Position numbers and translations under genes: made by a program. Under the pieces are notes generated by a model. That model did not search any database, was not told the DNA's origin, and was given only the letters and a program-made list of their open reading frames with translations. From contig NW_003546553.1 in assembly GCF_000090795.2 (NCBI RefSeq), positions 1 through 64,000 on the forward strand: 64,000 nucleotides of DNA, in the 5' to 3' direction. Below, one piece after another: positions 22,444 through 34,096 of the stretch (the stretch's first letter is position 1; each line of letters opens with the position of its first letter). This DNA is from Amphimedon queenslandica. Its lineage: Eukaryota > Porifera > Demospongiae > Haplosclerida > Niphatidae.

Positions 22444-24657
22444 TTAAAATACATGCACAGTTTCATCACAGGCCACGTACAGGAACCCATCCTCATCAAC
22501 AGCAATGCCACAAGGATTAACCATACTTAGTCCTATACTGAAGCAATCAACAAACTCACTCGAAACTCGAAACATAGACACTCGATGATTACCAGACTCA
22601 CACACGTATATCTTCCCATTGGAGTCAATGGTGATACCCATCGGGTGGTTGAGCTTTCCTTTCTGCTGTCCTTGACTCCCGATTTTACCGCGGAACGATC
22701 CATTCCGAGTGAATATCTGTATGCAATGCTGTCGGCGGTCAGTAATGTAAATGAATCCGTTATCATCAAAAGCAAGGTCCCAAGGATCGTGCAAAGATCC
22801 CAGTCCGTAGCCAGCTGATCCAAAAGAGCTAACGTACTCGAGACTACGAGTGAGAATGACGACACGATTGTTACCTCGATCAACCACATACACAAACCCG
22901 TCATTACCAATCTTTACGTTGCTCGGAAGATGGAGCTTCTTGGAATTCTGCGTCTCCTTGTATTCAGCTAGGAACGAGCCCTCGGGGCTGAGCTTCTGAA
23001 TCCGATCGTTCTTGCTATCAGCAACATATATGCAGCCATCTTTGTCAATGGCGATTCCAGTTGGGTGGCTAAAGTTACCTTGATCTCTTCCATACTCACC
23101 TATGACACTTGTCTTCTTGTTTTTGAGTCCAATTATTGAGACTGAGTGTCTGTTCTCTTCGCATATGATGAGCTGGTGAGATTTTGTGATAGCGAGAGCT
23201 TTGGGTCCCTGGAGCTTATTGAAAGACTTGATTGGCTTTTGAAGGTGGGTTCCGTTGGGTTTCACGTAAAAGTGATGAGGACTCCCGTTAATGTGCTTCC
23301 CCCCAAGAAGAACTCTGACAAGATACCTCCCTCTCTCTGAGAAAGAGCACTGGAGCTTAGCAAACCCATTACTACTAACAGCAATGGCTGCTGGACATAC
23401 AGACCCATCTCTCAGGGACTCTATCTCAGCTACAACCTCATCCATTGGATTGTCCTTTGTCTTGTAGAAAGCTGATGAGAGAGATATGTAAAAGCAAATA
23501 ATCTCTCCAACATTGAAATTATCACCAGAAGCATGTAGGACGCTCCCATCACTTATCCTAATGGATCCATCAAGAGCATCCAAGGCCTTCTCCTTAAAAC
23601 TGAAGTGAATTTCTGGCTCTTCAACTGGTTGGAGATCAAGTGTTGAAAACTCTTTCTGTAGCTCGGTTATGCGTCTCTTCATATTCTTCTCGAGCATAAA
23701 AAACTCTGTGATGTGATTCCCATCGACTGCTTCGCTGACAAAGCTAATGCAGCTGTTAATCTTCATCATCATTTCTTCAAGATTATGCTTCTGATTTGAC
23801 AGCAACAGTACCTTCTCTGTCAGCCTGTCGGTCAGTTTCCCACTCATCTCATCGCGTTTGAGTGCTACCATTTTCTCCAACTTCTCAAGAACCACAAGCA
23901 ACTGTGCTTCAACAGCTCGACCCTCACCAGAGTAATTCTCCATGATCCTATCAATGACATTGATAGCACCGTGGAGTTGTCCTGGTAGACCATTGATGGA
24001 ATCAAGGTCTTCACTGAGGCCTTTCTTGTGTGATTTTACTGATTCATCTGAATGGAAGCACTTATGATCACGATGAGTCTTTAAAATACACTCGTGACAG
24101 ACAAGGCTCTCACAAGTCTCACAGAAAGCAGTGCACTCGTTTCCTTTGTGGTCCTCGCACAGCTGCTTCGTAACAGTGACGGGGACGTAGCTATCATAAA
24201 CGTCCTTTAGCTCTGCCAGTTTTAGTGTTTTGTGGTCTTTCAGCTCAGACCAGTTACCATGTATCTTCTTGCAGAGGTCACAGATAAACTTGTTGCAATT
24301 GGTACAAAAAGCAACAGCACTCGTTTTGGTACCAACGCAATTCTGACACAAAGGGGTCACCTTCCCGAGTGCTTTCTGCTTGAATTTATGATAAGACAGA
24401 AGGCGATTGATTTGAAAAGCTTCAGGCAGATCAGCGAGCGATTTCTCTAGACTTGAAATGTTTTTGTGACACTCGGGACACGTTAAATCAATCATTCCAG
24501 ACTCATCTTCGTTGATGGTAACGAGACAAGCAAGACAAAAAGAGTGGAGACAGGGTAGGGTCTTTGGGCTGGAGTACTGCTTGTTACATATTGAACAAGT
24601 GATCTTGTTCCTCAGGGACTCCGAATCAATGTTCATCGTTACTGATGCCTCTGCCAT
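22444..24657 (-). CDS. TRIM-NHL protein (RING, two B-boxes, coiled coil, filamin domain, NHL repeats)
   Basis: A 737-residue frame in one large exon, starting MAEASVTMN. Domains in order: C3HC4 RING from residue 21 (CSICNKQYSS ... CPECHK), two B-boxes (CQNCVGTKTS ... and CEDHKGNECTAFCETC), a coiled coil at about 210-330, a filamin-type immunoglobulin domain at about 350-465 (ending GSPHHFYVKP), and about six NHL repeats to the end (for example GIAIDKDGCIYVADSKNDRI). This is the class VII TRIM layout (TRIM2/3/71). Known members are E3 ubiquitin ligases, and several bind RNA through the NHL propeller. Upstream, an acceptor and an open frame (VQELDIKALYV) continue to a possible 5' exon at about 25911-26005, so the true start could lie further 5'. 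Orthology to one vertebrate member was not resolved. Confidence 0.88.
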   Translation of the reverse strand: MAEASVTMNIDSESLRNKITCSICNKQYSSPKTLPCLHSFCLACLVTINEDESGMIDLTCPECHKNISSLEKSLADLPEAFQINRLLSYHKFKQKALGKVTPLCQNCVGTKTSAVAFCTNCNKFICDLCKKIHGNWSELKDHKTLKLAELKDVYDSYVPVTVTKQLCEDHKGNECTAFCETCESLVCHECILKTHRDHKCFHSDESVKSHKKGLSEDLDSINGLPGQLHGAINVIDRIMENYSGEGRAVEAQLLVVLEKLEKMVALKRDEMSGKLTDRLTEKVLLLSNQKHNLEEMMMKINSCISFVSEAVDGNHITEFFMLEKNMKRRITELQKEFSTLDLQPVEEPEIHFSFKEKALDALDGSIRISDGSVLHASGDNFNVGEIICFYISLSSAFYKTKDNPMDEVVAEIESLRDGSVCPAAIAVSSNGFAKLQCSFSERGRYLVRVLLGGKHINGSPHHFYVKPNGTHLQKPIKSFNKLQGPKALAITKSHQLIICEENRHSVSIIGLKNKKTSVIGEYGRDQGNFSHPTGIAIDKDGCIYVADSKNDRIQKLSPEGSFLAEYKETQNSKKLHLPSNVKIGNDGFVYVVDRGNNRVVILTRSLEYVSSFGSAGYGLGSLHDPWDLAFDDNGFIYITDRRQHCIQIFTRNGSFRGKIGSQGQQKGKLNHPMGITIDSNGKIYVCESGNHRVSMFRVSSEFVDCFSIGLSMVNPCGIAVDEDGFLYVACDETVHVF

Positions 24658-25910
24658 CACGTACAGTGCTTTGATATCCAGTTCTTGTACCTGTGAAGGA
24701 GTAAATAAAGGAATGAAGAGGATGGTGAGACGAATGGTGGGAGTGCGTGTGATACAGTGCATAATTATAATTGGTTCACTAAGCAGGTAGTCTAGTGGAA
24801 TGGGTAATCACACCATATAAGATGTTCAATGTAACAATGACTTAGTAAACTGATACTGTGGGATATGACCTGAATCCTAAGTAACGGAAATATGCAGACA
24901 GGCAGGTGAGACTAGTAACATCCAACAAATCATCACTGGATAAATATTTCATCTTATTAGTACAAGCAAACATGTATCCCTATGGCTCCAATTCTCTATC
25001 GTACTATGATGTCGGAAATGTTTTCAGTCAGACATTTCTTGAAATTGCTATTGCTATGTATCACATTTTACCTCAGTAAGCCTATCAGTATAATTGTGGG
25101 TGGATGTGACCATAGTACATGTACTTGGACCACATGAAAGGACAAAGAGATCCAATTACCAGGTCTGCTCCCAGACAAGACAAAGCATGGTATGCACCAT
25201 GGAACACACAACTCTACATCACTTGGATCACACACAAGTTTAACTCGTTGGGCTTGCGGTCATACACAAGACACAAACACAGGCATCATGCCACAAGACT
25301 TTGTATAAACATTTAAACTAGATTCATGCACCTCTATCACACAAAAATTCAAAGAATTTACAAAGAGATCCAGGCCAATGGTCATGCACGAGAAACTCCT
25401 ACATAATCTCACAGCTATGAGTGCAACATGTAATTTGTGATACTGGACACTAATGAGCATGAAATGAGATTCCTTGCAGCACAAACAAAACTGAAAAATT
25501 GAGTCTGAGCAGTGAGTGAGTGAGTGGCATATAGAGGCATAGCTGCATAGAATAGTGACATACACTTTGTAAGTCTATAGTTGCATCTGGTAATAATTGA
25601 TACGTGATGTTAATGTAAGCTGTGGGAAAGCACTACCAGTGTCAATCAATGAGGAATGTGTTGATGTGTGTACACTGCATGCAAGGAAAGACTGTGCACC
25701 TGCCCTGTGATGCATGGCTAACTCCTGTTTGCAGATTAGCGTTTGAGTGTATAATAGGAGGTGATTACAACAATTTAGGAGCAATGGGACAATATTGACA
25801 TGATACACACACCTGCCTCGTTCAAGTAAAAATTATTTTTAGTTAATTAAATTTATAACTAGTTTACTGGCCATTTATATACTCAAATACACTTAAAGAT
25901 ATCATTAGCA

Positions 25911-26005
25911 AACTTACAAGGACTTGTTTTCTCTTTAACAATCGTTCCTTGTCTTCTCGTCTTAGAGCAAGAAGTGAAAACACCTTGGACAGCACTGCTC
26001 CCGTC
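25911..26005 (-). other. Possible 5' exon of the TRIM-NHL gene
   Basis: On the minus strand an acceptor-like TTCTTGCAG is followed by an open frame (TGAVLSKVFSLLALRREDKE ...) and a GTAAGT donor. It joins in phase 0 to the TRIM exon at about 24690. It may be a coding 5' exon or untranslated leader. The introns between hold no other supported feature (24790-25900). Confidence 0.4.
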
Positions 26006-26094
26006 TGCAAGAAACATCTCAATTTAAAGCAAAATTGGATGGGCGTGGAATAGGCGTGGCTTAAAAGATTTGTGTGTTTGTTTATATAGCGTGC

Positions 26095-27168
26095 ATGAGA
26101 ATGGACTTCACTAAGGATTCTCTGGAGCTAAGCATTGATCATCATTCAAGTTCAATCACCTCAAAGGATACAAAAGATAGTAAGGATTGTGGTACCTAAG
26201 CTTTCTTAGTTTTACAATATTACAATTTCAATATTGATTGTTTGATTTGTTTCCTCTGGGGTATGTGGGTGTTTGGATGAATTGACTGAATGGTGTACAT
26301 ACAAGACAAGTACAATAATACACATGTGCAATTGTGCACTGTTATACTCTAAAAATATTTTCTTAGAACAGGCGCTTGTACTTTCAGCTTGGGAGAAATG
26401 GATGATTGATAAAGCAAGGAAGGACAAAGAGCGCCATAAAGCTGCAATTGCTGCACGAGTGAGTAGTAGAGTTAAAGTGAGTATCATGTGATGTATGTTA
26501 GATTGAAGCTGATATGAGAGCACGTGAAGAAAGGAGGAAAGATAAAGAAAGGAAGAGAAGAGCCGACCAATGTCACAGGGTATGGGTCGAGAAAAAGAAA
26601 CAAGAATTAAAGATTGAGAGAGAAGAGAAAGAAACGAAGAAACAAGAAGAGAGACTACAGGCATCTGAAGTAAGGGAGAAAGAAATAAAATGGGCCATAC
26701 TGTGTATAATTTATATTCATTGCAATCAATTGAGGGCATCAATATTAGTTTATCAGGAAATAACCATACACAGACTATTTTTTTAGTTATTTTTGTCAGA
26801 TGCTTTGTGTATTAGCTACTGAGCTAATCTAATCAATTTATGATATTTGCAGAAAAAAGAGAAGCAAAGAGAAAGGTCACTGTCACTATACAAGCAATGG
26901 TGTAAAGTTAAGGACGAGGAAAAGGCACGGCAAAAAGCTCTAGAAGCAAAACAAGAAGATGAAAAGGTACAAGGTATACATTTATCTATTCATTTTACAA
27001 TTTTCATTTTAGATAAAGACAAAGAAAGAGAGGCAGCTACGAGCAGAAGCAGCTTATAGGAAATGGCTAAGTGGTCTAACTGATAAAGAGCAATCATACT
27101 GGCAAAGACAGAATGACACATTTTCAATTTCACATGACTGGATTGGACCCCTGGATGACGAGAGATAG
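26095..27168 (+). CDS. Coiled-coil protein with W-motif repeats (CCDC34/MAP9-like)
   Basis: Five exons join in frame. The first is about 26095-26181 (MDFTKDSLELSIDHHSSS...). The second starts near 26367 (QALVLSAWEKWMIDKARKDK). Then come about 26504-26669, 26853-26967 and 27013-27168, ending HDWIGPLDDER. The middle is a Lys/Glu/Arg-rich single helix or coiled coil. Two short motifs of the type WEKWMxDKxRKDKER and YRKWLSGLTDKEQSYW recall the W-repeats of the CCDC34, CCDC181 and MAP9 families, which are linked to cilia and microtubules. The family name is tentative because the coiled coil dominates any resemblance. The start lies close to the TRIM-NHL 5' exon on the other strand, so the promoter may be shared. 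Confidence 0.6.
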
Positions 27169-27657
27169 AACACATTAAAACAATCTCTTAGTAAAATTCA
27201 AACAAAAAAGGACTATTATAATTCATAGCATTATTAGTTATTTTGCAATGAATCACTTGCAAAATTGTCACTCATTAGTCACACTATATACAATCCTATG
27301 TTACGGGCTTCTTGATCTTGTCAGGGTCAAGTCTTGACATGTTGACATTGCTCATGATCATGTATTGCATTCTATTAACATTATAACAACTATATTTATA
27401 TAATTTATTATACTACTATTATAATAGGAGTAGCTGCATGGCCCAGAAGTAAGACAATGTAGTATATGTAGTCTGAGTGATGGCCAGGTGTTCCTAACTA
27501 AGATAATCTTTGTGTTATCAGTTAATTCAGTTTCAGTGTATACATAATGTGAGTACTATGAATTAATACATTATGAGCAATCATAGTAGCTATAAGTTTT
27601 ATATAAATCAGTTTTCTGGCATTTTAAACGTAGATGCAAAGTACATGTAGCACACAC
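27169..27657. other. Convergent 3' flanks, no gene seen
   Basis: About 490 bp of AT-rich sequence between two convergent genes. Nothing else could be supported. Confidence 0.5.
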
Positions 27658-28072
27658 TTACAGTAATCCTGCATCGTTAGGATCAAAAGCATTCTTAACA
27701 ACTTTGTGAATAGCAGCCAATGCTTCACTGTTGTCTGCCACAGTTCCAGGACAGAAATACTCTATCAATGTAATTGCTCTAGTCTCTTTAGCTGGTCCTT
27801 CTGAGTTATCAGCACATTGCAGATATGTGCTACTAGTGTGAGCATACAAGATAGTACTAAATGCATGGCCTTGGTCGGTCAATGCCTGCATTAAATTAAA
27901 ATAGACCTTTGCTTACTGAGCATAGGAGGCTTACCTTGTTGATGTCATGTTGAAGTTGTTTGTAGTTTCCTGGTGAAGTGCCTCCATAAGGGCTGTATAT
28001 TTTAATAACAAAGGTGTTGTCATCAAAAACAAGGGAAGGAACAAATTTTGGATCGGTTGGAATATTAGCCAT
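27658..28072 (-). CDS. Small orphan protein (about 121 aa)
   Basis: Two exons, 27935-28072 and 27658-27885, join in phase 0 across a 49-bp GT/AG intron. The protein begins MANIPTDPKFVPSLVFDDNT and has a central hydrophobic strand pattern (FVIKIYSPYGG, GHAFSTILYAHTSS). It ends KNAFDPNDAGLL. The mix of strands and helices suggests one small globular domain. No signal peptide or membrane segment is visible. I do not recognise the family. It is divergent from the membrane protein at 28213 with 140 bp between starts, so the two may share a promoter. Confidence 0.6.
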
Positions 28073-28212
28073 GACTTAGCCGCGATTATTTTAAATCTGC
28101 AAAGAGTGCCAAAGACTGCCAGAGGGCTAGGTTTGGCCATACACGTGAGCGGAGATAATTAAATTCGATAAAAAATTAATAATAGCGTAGTTATAAATAC
28201 CAAAGGAGTACA

Positions 28213-31200
28213 ATGAGTGACAACAACTACATAGATGATGATGAGAACATACCAGTTGCTACCAATATTGCTGAAGATGAAGAAAACAATAACCTGGAAG
28301 GGAGTGGTAAGGAGCTACCATTACTGTAACATAATTGTAGGACTAAGTCTAAGACAAGAATAATACCGGTATTGTAATAGAGGATATGCGTGCTAAGTAT
28401 ATTCATTGCAAAATAAATGTATTCATTGCATACCGTAATAACTTTCAAGAAAAAGAAGCGTAACAGGGTAAAAAAATTCCTATAATTGATTTCACCACCT
28501 TGCAAATACAACTTGGTCATTATTAGGACTTATAGAGGTTCTCTCTACCTTCTAATGCTTCTAGAGAAGTCTTTAGACAGTATCTCTATGTTCTCTTGCT
28601 GTTAGAAAGCTCTTAACTTTGTCCCATGTGTAAGCCGCCATTTTGTTTGCCGTGACCACACCCACTCACGTAAAGGAGCGTGGGCGGGTGGTGGCTCCAA
28701 CTCCAAATCTCCAATACGTGTATTCATATCTTTCCTGTGAATGATTTTGCCGATTTATAATGATATTCATTGGGATACCGTAAATGGAAAATTTTTCAGG
28801 CCGCCATTGTGGAGGTATACTATCATTAGTTACAATGGACCGACAAGCTAAAAACTGTCAATTCTACTTCTCCACGCCACTCCAGTGGCTCTAAACAGTT
28901 GCAGACTACTGAAAAGAAGATAAAGGTTGCAATTTTTTAACTTTTGAGACTATAACTGCTTGCTCTTCTTAGAAAACGGCAGAAAGTGTATCGAGCTCCA
29001 TTGGAAACAGTGCAGCAATACCTCCACAATGGCGGCCTGTAAAATTTTCTATTTACGGTATCCAAATGAATATTATTATAAATTGGAAACGTCATTCACA
29101 GGAAAGATATGAATAGAAGAAATGTAAGTGTGGAGTCCTGTGGACATAGATAGCGCGACGGTGAATTCATAGATAATAGAGTAAATGAATTACTTTCATT
29201 TACTCTATTATCTATGGTGAATTCAATTATAGGAACGACCTGGGGGCTTCGCCCCCAGGTCGTTAAAAAATTGGTTCGTTGCAATCGTTGGACGTCAACT
29301 TTCCATTGGCAGCAATGGAGAAATGATAGAAAAAGGCTTGGTACCAGGAAACCGCTCTGTATTTCTTGATAGCAATCTTTCAGGTGACTACTAGACCCCA
29401 TTAGATCCTCAGGATGCTTTATAAGCTTCCGAAAAAGGCCTCAAGAAGGTAGCAAGGCAAAAAAATGTGTTTTCCCCCCATTGAATTCTTAATAAACTTG
29501 ACGTCCAACATGGCGGCCAATTTACTGTGTGGGTTGGATATACGGTACTTAAAAGCTATGAATATACTTAGCATGCATATCCTCTATATATACAGTTTAA
29601 CTCTTGGCTGTCATCACTCATCAAAAGTCATCATTTGTATGGACCTTATAGTTACTGACTTACTGTAGGCTTAAATTTGTGTAGTTCCTAAAAACAACAA
29701 GTAAAACTTATCCTTGGATGATGTTTGTTTGTACTGAGTGTGGTCACAAAAATTATTCATTTTATTTTATTATAATGATAATAATTTTTATGCTTATCAT
29801 CAATAACTCTACTTTATAATCTATTATATCAAACCATTATGTTAGTATCACTTAGTCTCACCCTACCTGTGACTAAGGGGTAGTCTCGCTAGCCAGACCG
29901 TTCCCTAACCTCATGTAGCCAGACCCATCCCTCTTTCTTGACATTGTTATTTTCAAACATAACCTTGAGACCAGTTAGTTTATACACCTGTTCAGTTGTG
30001 ACAGTAAGCATTTTCAGTTTGAACAACGCCTTGAATCCCTTGATACTCTTTTGTTCCCTTCCTTATCTGGTCTACTCTACTCCTGCTGCATACTTTTATG
30101 CATAGATTAGCATTTATACAGTAGTAGATTCTTTACTGAGGTATTAATTCTATGATGTCACATGATTTTGAATTGCAAAAATGATAATACACACTAAACT
30201 TTTGAAGGCAAGAAATTAAGTTCACAGCACATCAAAGCATAGGCAAAGTAATTGTTTAAAAGTTGAGTAGTGGGTAATACATTGGGTGAGGCATGCAAAA
30301 TTTTTATGTCTTTCCTTTTTTGGTACAGATGGCCCTATTGAAAATTTTGATGAAGATAGGTCAGAAGAAGGTGACAAATTAATCCATTCAGGTAGTATAC
30401 AGTTTAATCATGACTAAAATAATTTTTGAATTAAGGCCCATGCATTTGACCATACATAACATATCTAGCCATTTTGATTTGAAACATTTTTCCAACTGTA
30501 TCTAAGACTGCATAATCAAAAAATTATGCATCATTATTTGTCATATTGAATATTATTTCTTTTTGATTATGTATTTTGATAGTTACAAAGCCAAAAAAAT
30601 GTCCTCAAGGATGGGTTTCATGCTATGTTGCTCTTTTCGTGGTCACTCTGATAGTTTTGATAGGAATGATAGTTTTTATCTTTATTCCAAAAGCTGGGAC
30701 CTCTTCAACGCTTATCTATGAACCTGATGTTGTGTACATAAAATTGCCATCTAATGCACCTCTTATTGATGAACTGCACCTAAAAACTAATGGAACTTGC
30801 TACGGGACTTTATATTCCCCACCATGTGACCAAGTCAACGTTACATATCAGGATCATTATGTACCGACATCCGAGCATCACTATGACCATACCAATCACA
30901 TATACTGCTTAAATGGGTCTGAATTTGTATTCAGTATAGAACCAGAGTTTAATGGAAAAACAGAGCAAGTCTGGGTTTTCACAGACAAGTATGCCAAGTT
31001 ACGTAGAGAGCATAACTTTGACGTTAGTATTGACTGCAATAATCCTCCACCAGATTCAAAATGCAGACAGCTTGATCATGGAAATGTATCAATACCTGCT
31101 ATACTGCCAGCTAATGTGGGTCAGTATTACTATGTCTTTTATAACTTGACTTCAGTTAGATTCTTTGTTCGTCGATATTACTATCCTTTCATAGAGAGCG

Positions 31201-31472
31201 ATTATACTCCTTATATTCTTGGCCCTATCAACCATACCACTCCAATTACTGTCAAAACTCAAAAAGAATTCCAACCGCAGAATATTAAAGACCCAGAGAC
31301 TTGTCTCTTCATGCACGTCAAGCAATGTGACAATACTCGTGATCCACAATACGTTAGCGTCATATCTGATCGTCGCAATGACTTGCTTGTTTGGTTTGGT
31401 GCACTCTTGGTCATTGCATTCCTGGTTATTTTTGTCGTGGCAATAGTACATTGTGCCATCAAGAAAGCATAA
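28213..31472 (+). CDS. Orphan two-pass membrane glycoprotein (about 348 aa)
   Basis: Three exons are read: 28213-28306, 30329-30391 and 30583-31472, with both joins in phase 1. The N-terminus is acidic and hydrophilic (MSDNNYIDDDENIPVATN...). The first membrane segment follows (CYVALFVVTLIVLIGMIVFI). A loop of about 210 residues has many N-glycosylation sequons (NGT, NVT, NGS, NVS, NLT, NHT) and about ten cysteines. A second membrane segment near the end (LLVIAFLVIFVVAIVHC) precedes a short basic tail, IKKA. This predicts both ends in the cytosol and a glycosylated extracellular loop. No family was recognised. The KKA tail recalls an ER-retrieval signal but is not a strict KKXX. The first intron (2.0 kb) holds a small foldback and two hairpins. 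Confidence 0.7.
28721..29115. mobile_element. Small foldback/MITE-like element (98-bp inverted arms)
   Basis: Left arm 28721-28818 and right arm 29018-29115 are imperfect reverse complements. The outer ends read TATTCATATCTTTCCTGTGA and the inner ends carry GCCGCCATTGTGGAGGTAT. The 199-bp spacer has no transposase. The element lies in the first intron of the two-pass membrane protein. No target-site duplication was resolved. Confidence 0.7.
29165..29264. repeat. Two adjacent perfect hairpins
   Basis: The first has 21-bp arms 29168-29188 and 29196-29216 (CATAGATAATAGAGTAAATG core) with a 7-nt loop. The second has 14-bp arms, AACGACCTGGGGGC at 29234-29247 and its complement at 29251-29264, with a 3-nt TTC loop. 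The second is very GC-rich for this genome. Confidence 0.9.
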
Positions 31473-31733
31473 TTTAGCAAGTATCATCAAAATCTGGCAT
31501 ATCAGCTTCTTAATATTGATACGTAACACATTAGTTAATTGTGAAATTGTTATGTGTGCTCTGCAGTCTTGAAATTAAAATATAATTTTTGTTAACTCAA
31601 GCAAACTAGTGATATTAGTATCATGATCATTATTTTCATTTATTAAAAAAACAAAGTATTATTATTATTGTGTGTGAGAAGACTCGGTGAGAGACTGAGA
31701 GAGCGATATAAGATTAGAAAGAACTGAAGAGCC

Positions 31734-32941
31734 TCATTTTAAACAGCGCTCAAAATACACAGATCCTACGTAGCCTCCTCTCATCGATTTTGATACATTC
31801 TGTTCAAATAGTCTACGATTTTGTCTCAGAACTTCAGCTGCATCTAAAGAACAAAGCAGAGCAAGTAATTCAGCTAAAGGCACTACTATTCTCTCTTTAC
31901 CTTTATTGAGAGGATCATCTGGATTAGGTTCCTAAGTAAATAAAGGATTGGATTTATTTATTTTATTATGCAGAATCGTGTTGCATTGCATTTATTTAAT
32001 TTTTAAAATGTAATTTCATTTACCAGGAAAAGGAACTGTAGTCCATATATGATTGAATTAACTGTTAAAACTGGTTTCCAGTCTTCTCTACATACAAAGG
32101 ACATATCTATCATTACTATAAGTTACTAGCATTGGGAATACCTTAAAATATTAAGACACACGTTTCCCTCCAGGTCAATATTAGGATGATATACCTAAGA
32201 CATAATGAATAGGAGAACGATGATTATGGGTATGTACATGAACATCTAGAAGACATTATGTCACATGCTCTTCTTTAATGAAATGTGCTATGACAATGGA
32301 TTGCCATGTAATAGGCTATTTTGTTATCATCAATAATAAAGCGAAATAGAAGTAATTTGCACTATGTACACTATGTATAGTGACGATGTTAGAAAGTGCT
32401 AACCTGTGTCTCACATTTCACTTTTGGTGGTTCGTGTGGGTATGCTTGTAAAATCTGTGAGAGAAAGAGAGAGGAAACAGAGGGCAGACAAGAGGAAGTG
32501 ATATCATAATTTGAAATGCTACCAAGGGAGTTATCAAACAATTTCATGTCAAAGAGATGGAGGATTAGAAATAGTTTACTATTGATAATGTAAAAAATAA
32601 TACCTTAAAGCTAAATACAAAGCGACCGTTCCTGTAAAAACCCTGTATAAAAATAGGAGAGATATAATGAGACCACACCCATGTCAAAATTACCTCGTCT
32701 GGGCTGATAACTAATTTGAAGTTAAGGAGATCGTTTGGATCAGGGAAGTCCATCTGACAAGTCTTTGGAAGATTTAATTCAGCTAAATCTAAACCAGAAA
32801 AAATGTATAAATAGGACTTGCCAAAAGAACAAAGTTTGAACCTTTTTGTACTCTTAGAAAAGCAGCTGAAGTTTTGAGTGATGACTGGTGAGGAGTGGTG
32901 CCATCTTTTGCCTGCTGCTTCAGTGAGAACAGTTTAATCAT
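31734..32941 (-). CDS. UBE2M: NEDD8-conjugating enzyme UBC12
   Basis: Multi-exon; about 180 residues when joined. The N-terminus [14 protein letters not shown] is the docking extension that binds the NEDD8 E1 (NAE). Exons then give [46 protein letters not shown] and the active-site segment [20 protein letters not shown], whose cysteine carries NEDD8. The last exon (31734-31841) ends [24 protein letters not shown], nearly the human C-terminus. Known role: transfer of NEDD8 to cullins. It is divergent from the GTPase at 33215 (273 bp) and convergent with the two-pass membrane protein. No missing residue was noted. Confidence 0.95.
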
Positions 32942-33214
32942 TATCTATAATACAGGAGATAGGGAGAGTGTCTTTAAAAAAGAAAGAGAGGAGAGAGAGA
33001 GAGAGAAAGGATTTTCTTTTAAATATTATCAGCACTCTATCTGTTTATTAGGAGTGTATACGGTAGAAATGACTCAGCTAAAGTGTTTGCTGAGTCGATT
33101 GAGTGGGTGGTTTTACACAAACCCCGCCCACCACAGCTGTTTGTTATTTTTACCCAGTCTTGTTTACACCTTTGCACAGCAATAGTGTGGTTTACTCCGC
33201 CTATAGCATGCTCA

Positions 33215-34096
33215 ATGGCTGCCAGATACAAAGTCGTTTTAGTTGGAGACAAAGACGTAGGGAAGACTTCTCTCTTTCACAGAGTCTTGTTTGGATATTT
33301 TAAAGACACGGACGAAGAAAACAGATCTACTCTTGGCTTTGATTGCTTTGAGAAGTCTTTCAGCGCACTAGGAGACCTTGTAGAGGTGAGTGTTTGTGAG
33401 GATGCTGACCTGTTAATCGATGCCTATTTACAGTTATAGATTGTGTAGTGGCTCTTATCTAGTACTCTAATCTTGATCTTATCTGTAGGCAGTTTTAAAA
33501 CCTCATTATCAAAATTCTTGCTTCTTATAATTTGTTCATAATTGAGGAGCTTCCTTAAATGTTTGTAACACAATACAGCTTTATAGTCCATAATGCACAA
33601 CGAATAGATACAAGCCAAAAGTACTATACTAGTTATTTTATAATAGGTAGAACTTAACGACAGCCCTGGGAAGACCCGTTTCGAGACCCATCAAATCTCA
33701 AGCTTATACAGGAGCAGCAATGCTGTACTACTGGTCTATAGTGTAGAGGATTTTGCATCATTTTCTAGCCTTCGCTGTTGGATGGAAGAATGCAGGTATT
33801 ACATGAATGCCGTCGGACATCATAACATTCTATGGGTGCTAGTCGGAAACAAGTCAGACTTAGAATCGGACATCACGCCTGAGATGGTTGAAGATTTTGT
33901 CTCAGAGATGGAAATCGAGCATTCCTTTGTGGTCTCTGCTAAGACAGGGGATGGAGTCGAGGAAATGTTTGAGAAGGTGATAGAGGTAACACACGAAATG
34001 AGATTGAACAGTAAAGTAAATGTTGATCCTGATAGAGGAATCAAATTATCCTCAGAGGAAACAAATAGATCTAACCCTAGTTTTTGTTATTGTTAA
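33215..34096 (+). CDS. Atypical Rab/Ras-like small GTPase
   Basis: Two exons, 33215-33385 and 33647-34096, about 206 residues. The P-loop is intact (GDKDVGKTS, residues 11-19). Switch I has STLGFD. G4 is NKSD and G5 is SAK. The tail ends CYC, a CXC prenylation motif typical of Rabs. The G3 region, normally WDTAGQERF, reads NDSPGKTRF: the D..G frame is kept but the catalytic glutamine position is Lys66 and the tryptophan is lost. Slow or absent GTP hydrolysis is therefore likely, as in some Rab-like pseudo-enzymes. The subfamily was not resolved. The start was chosen at MAARYKVVLVG, the usual distance before the P-loop. An in-frame upstream extension exists but shows no domain. Confidence 0.8.

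Noticed and set aside
29234-29264. GC-rich hairpin as a transcription terminator or Helitron end
   Set aside because: Rho-independent termination is not a feature of animal nuclear genes, and no CTRR-like end follows the hairpin.
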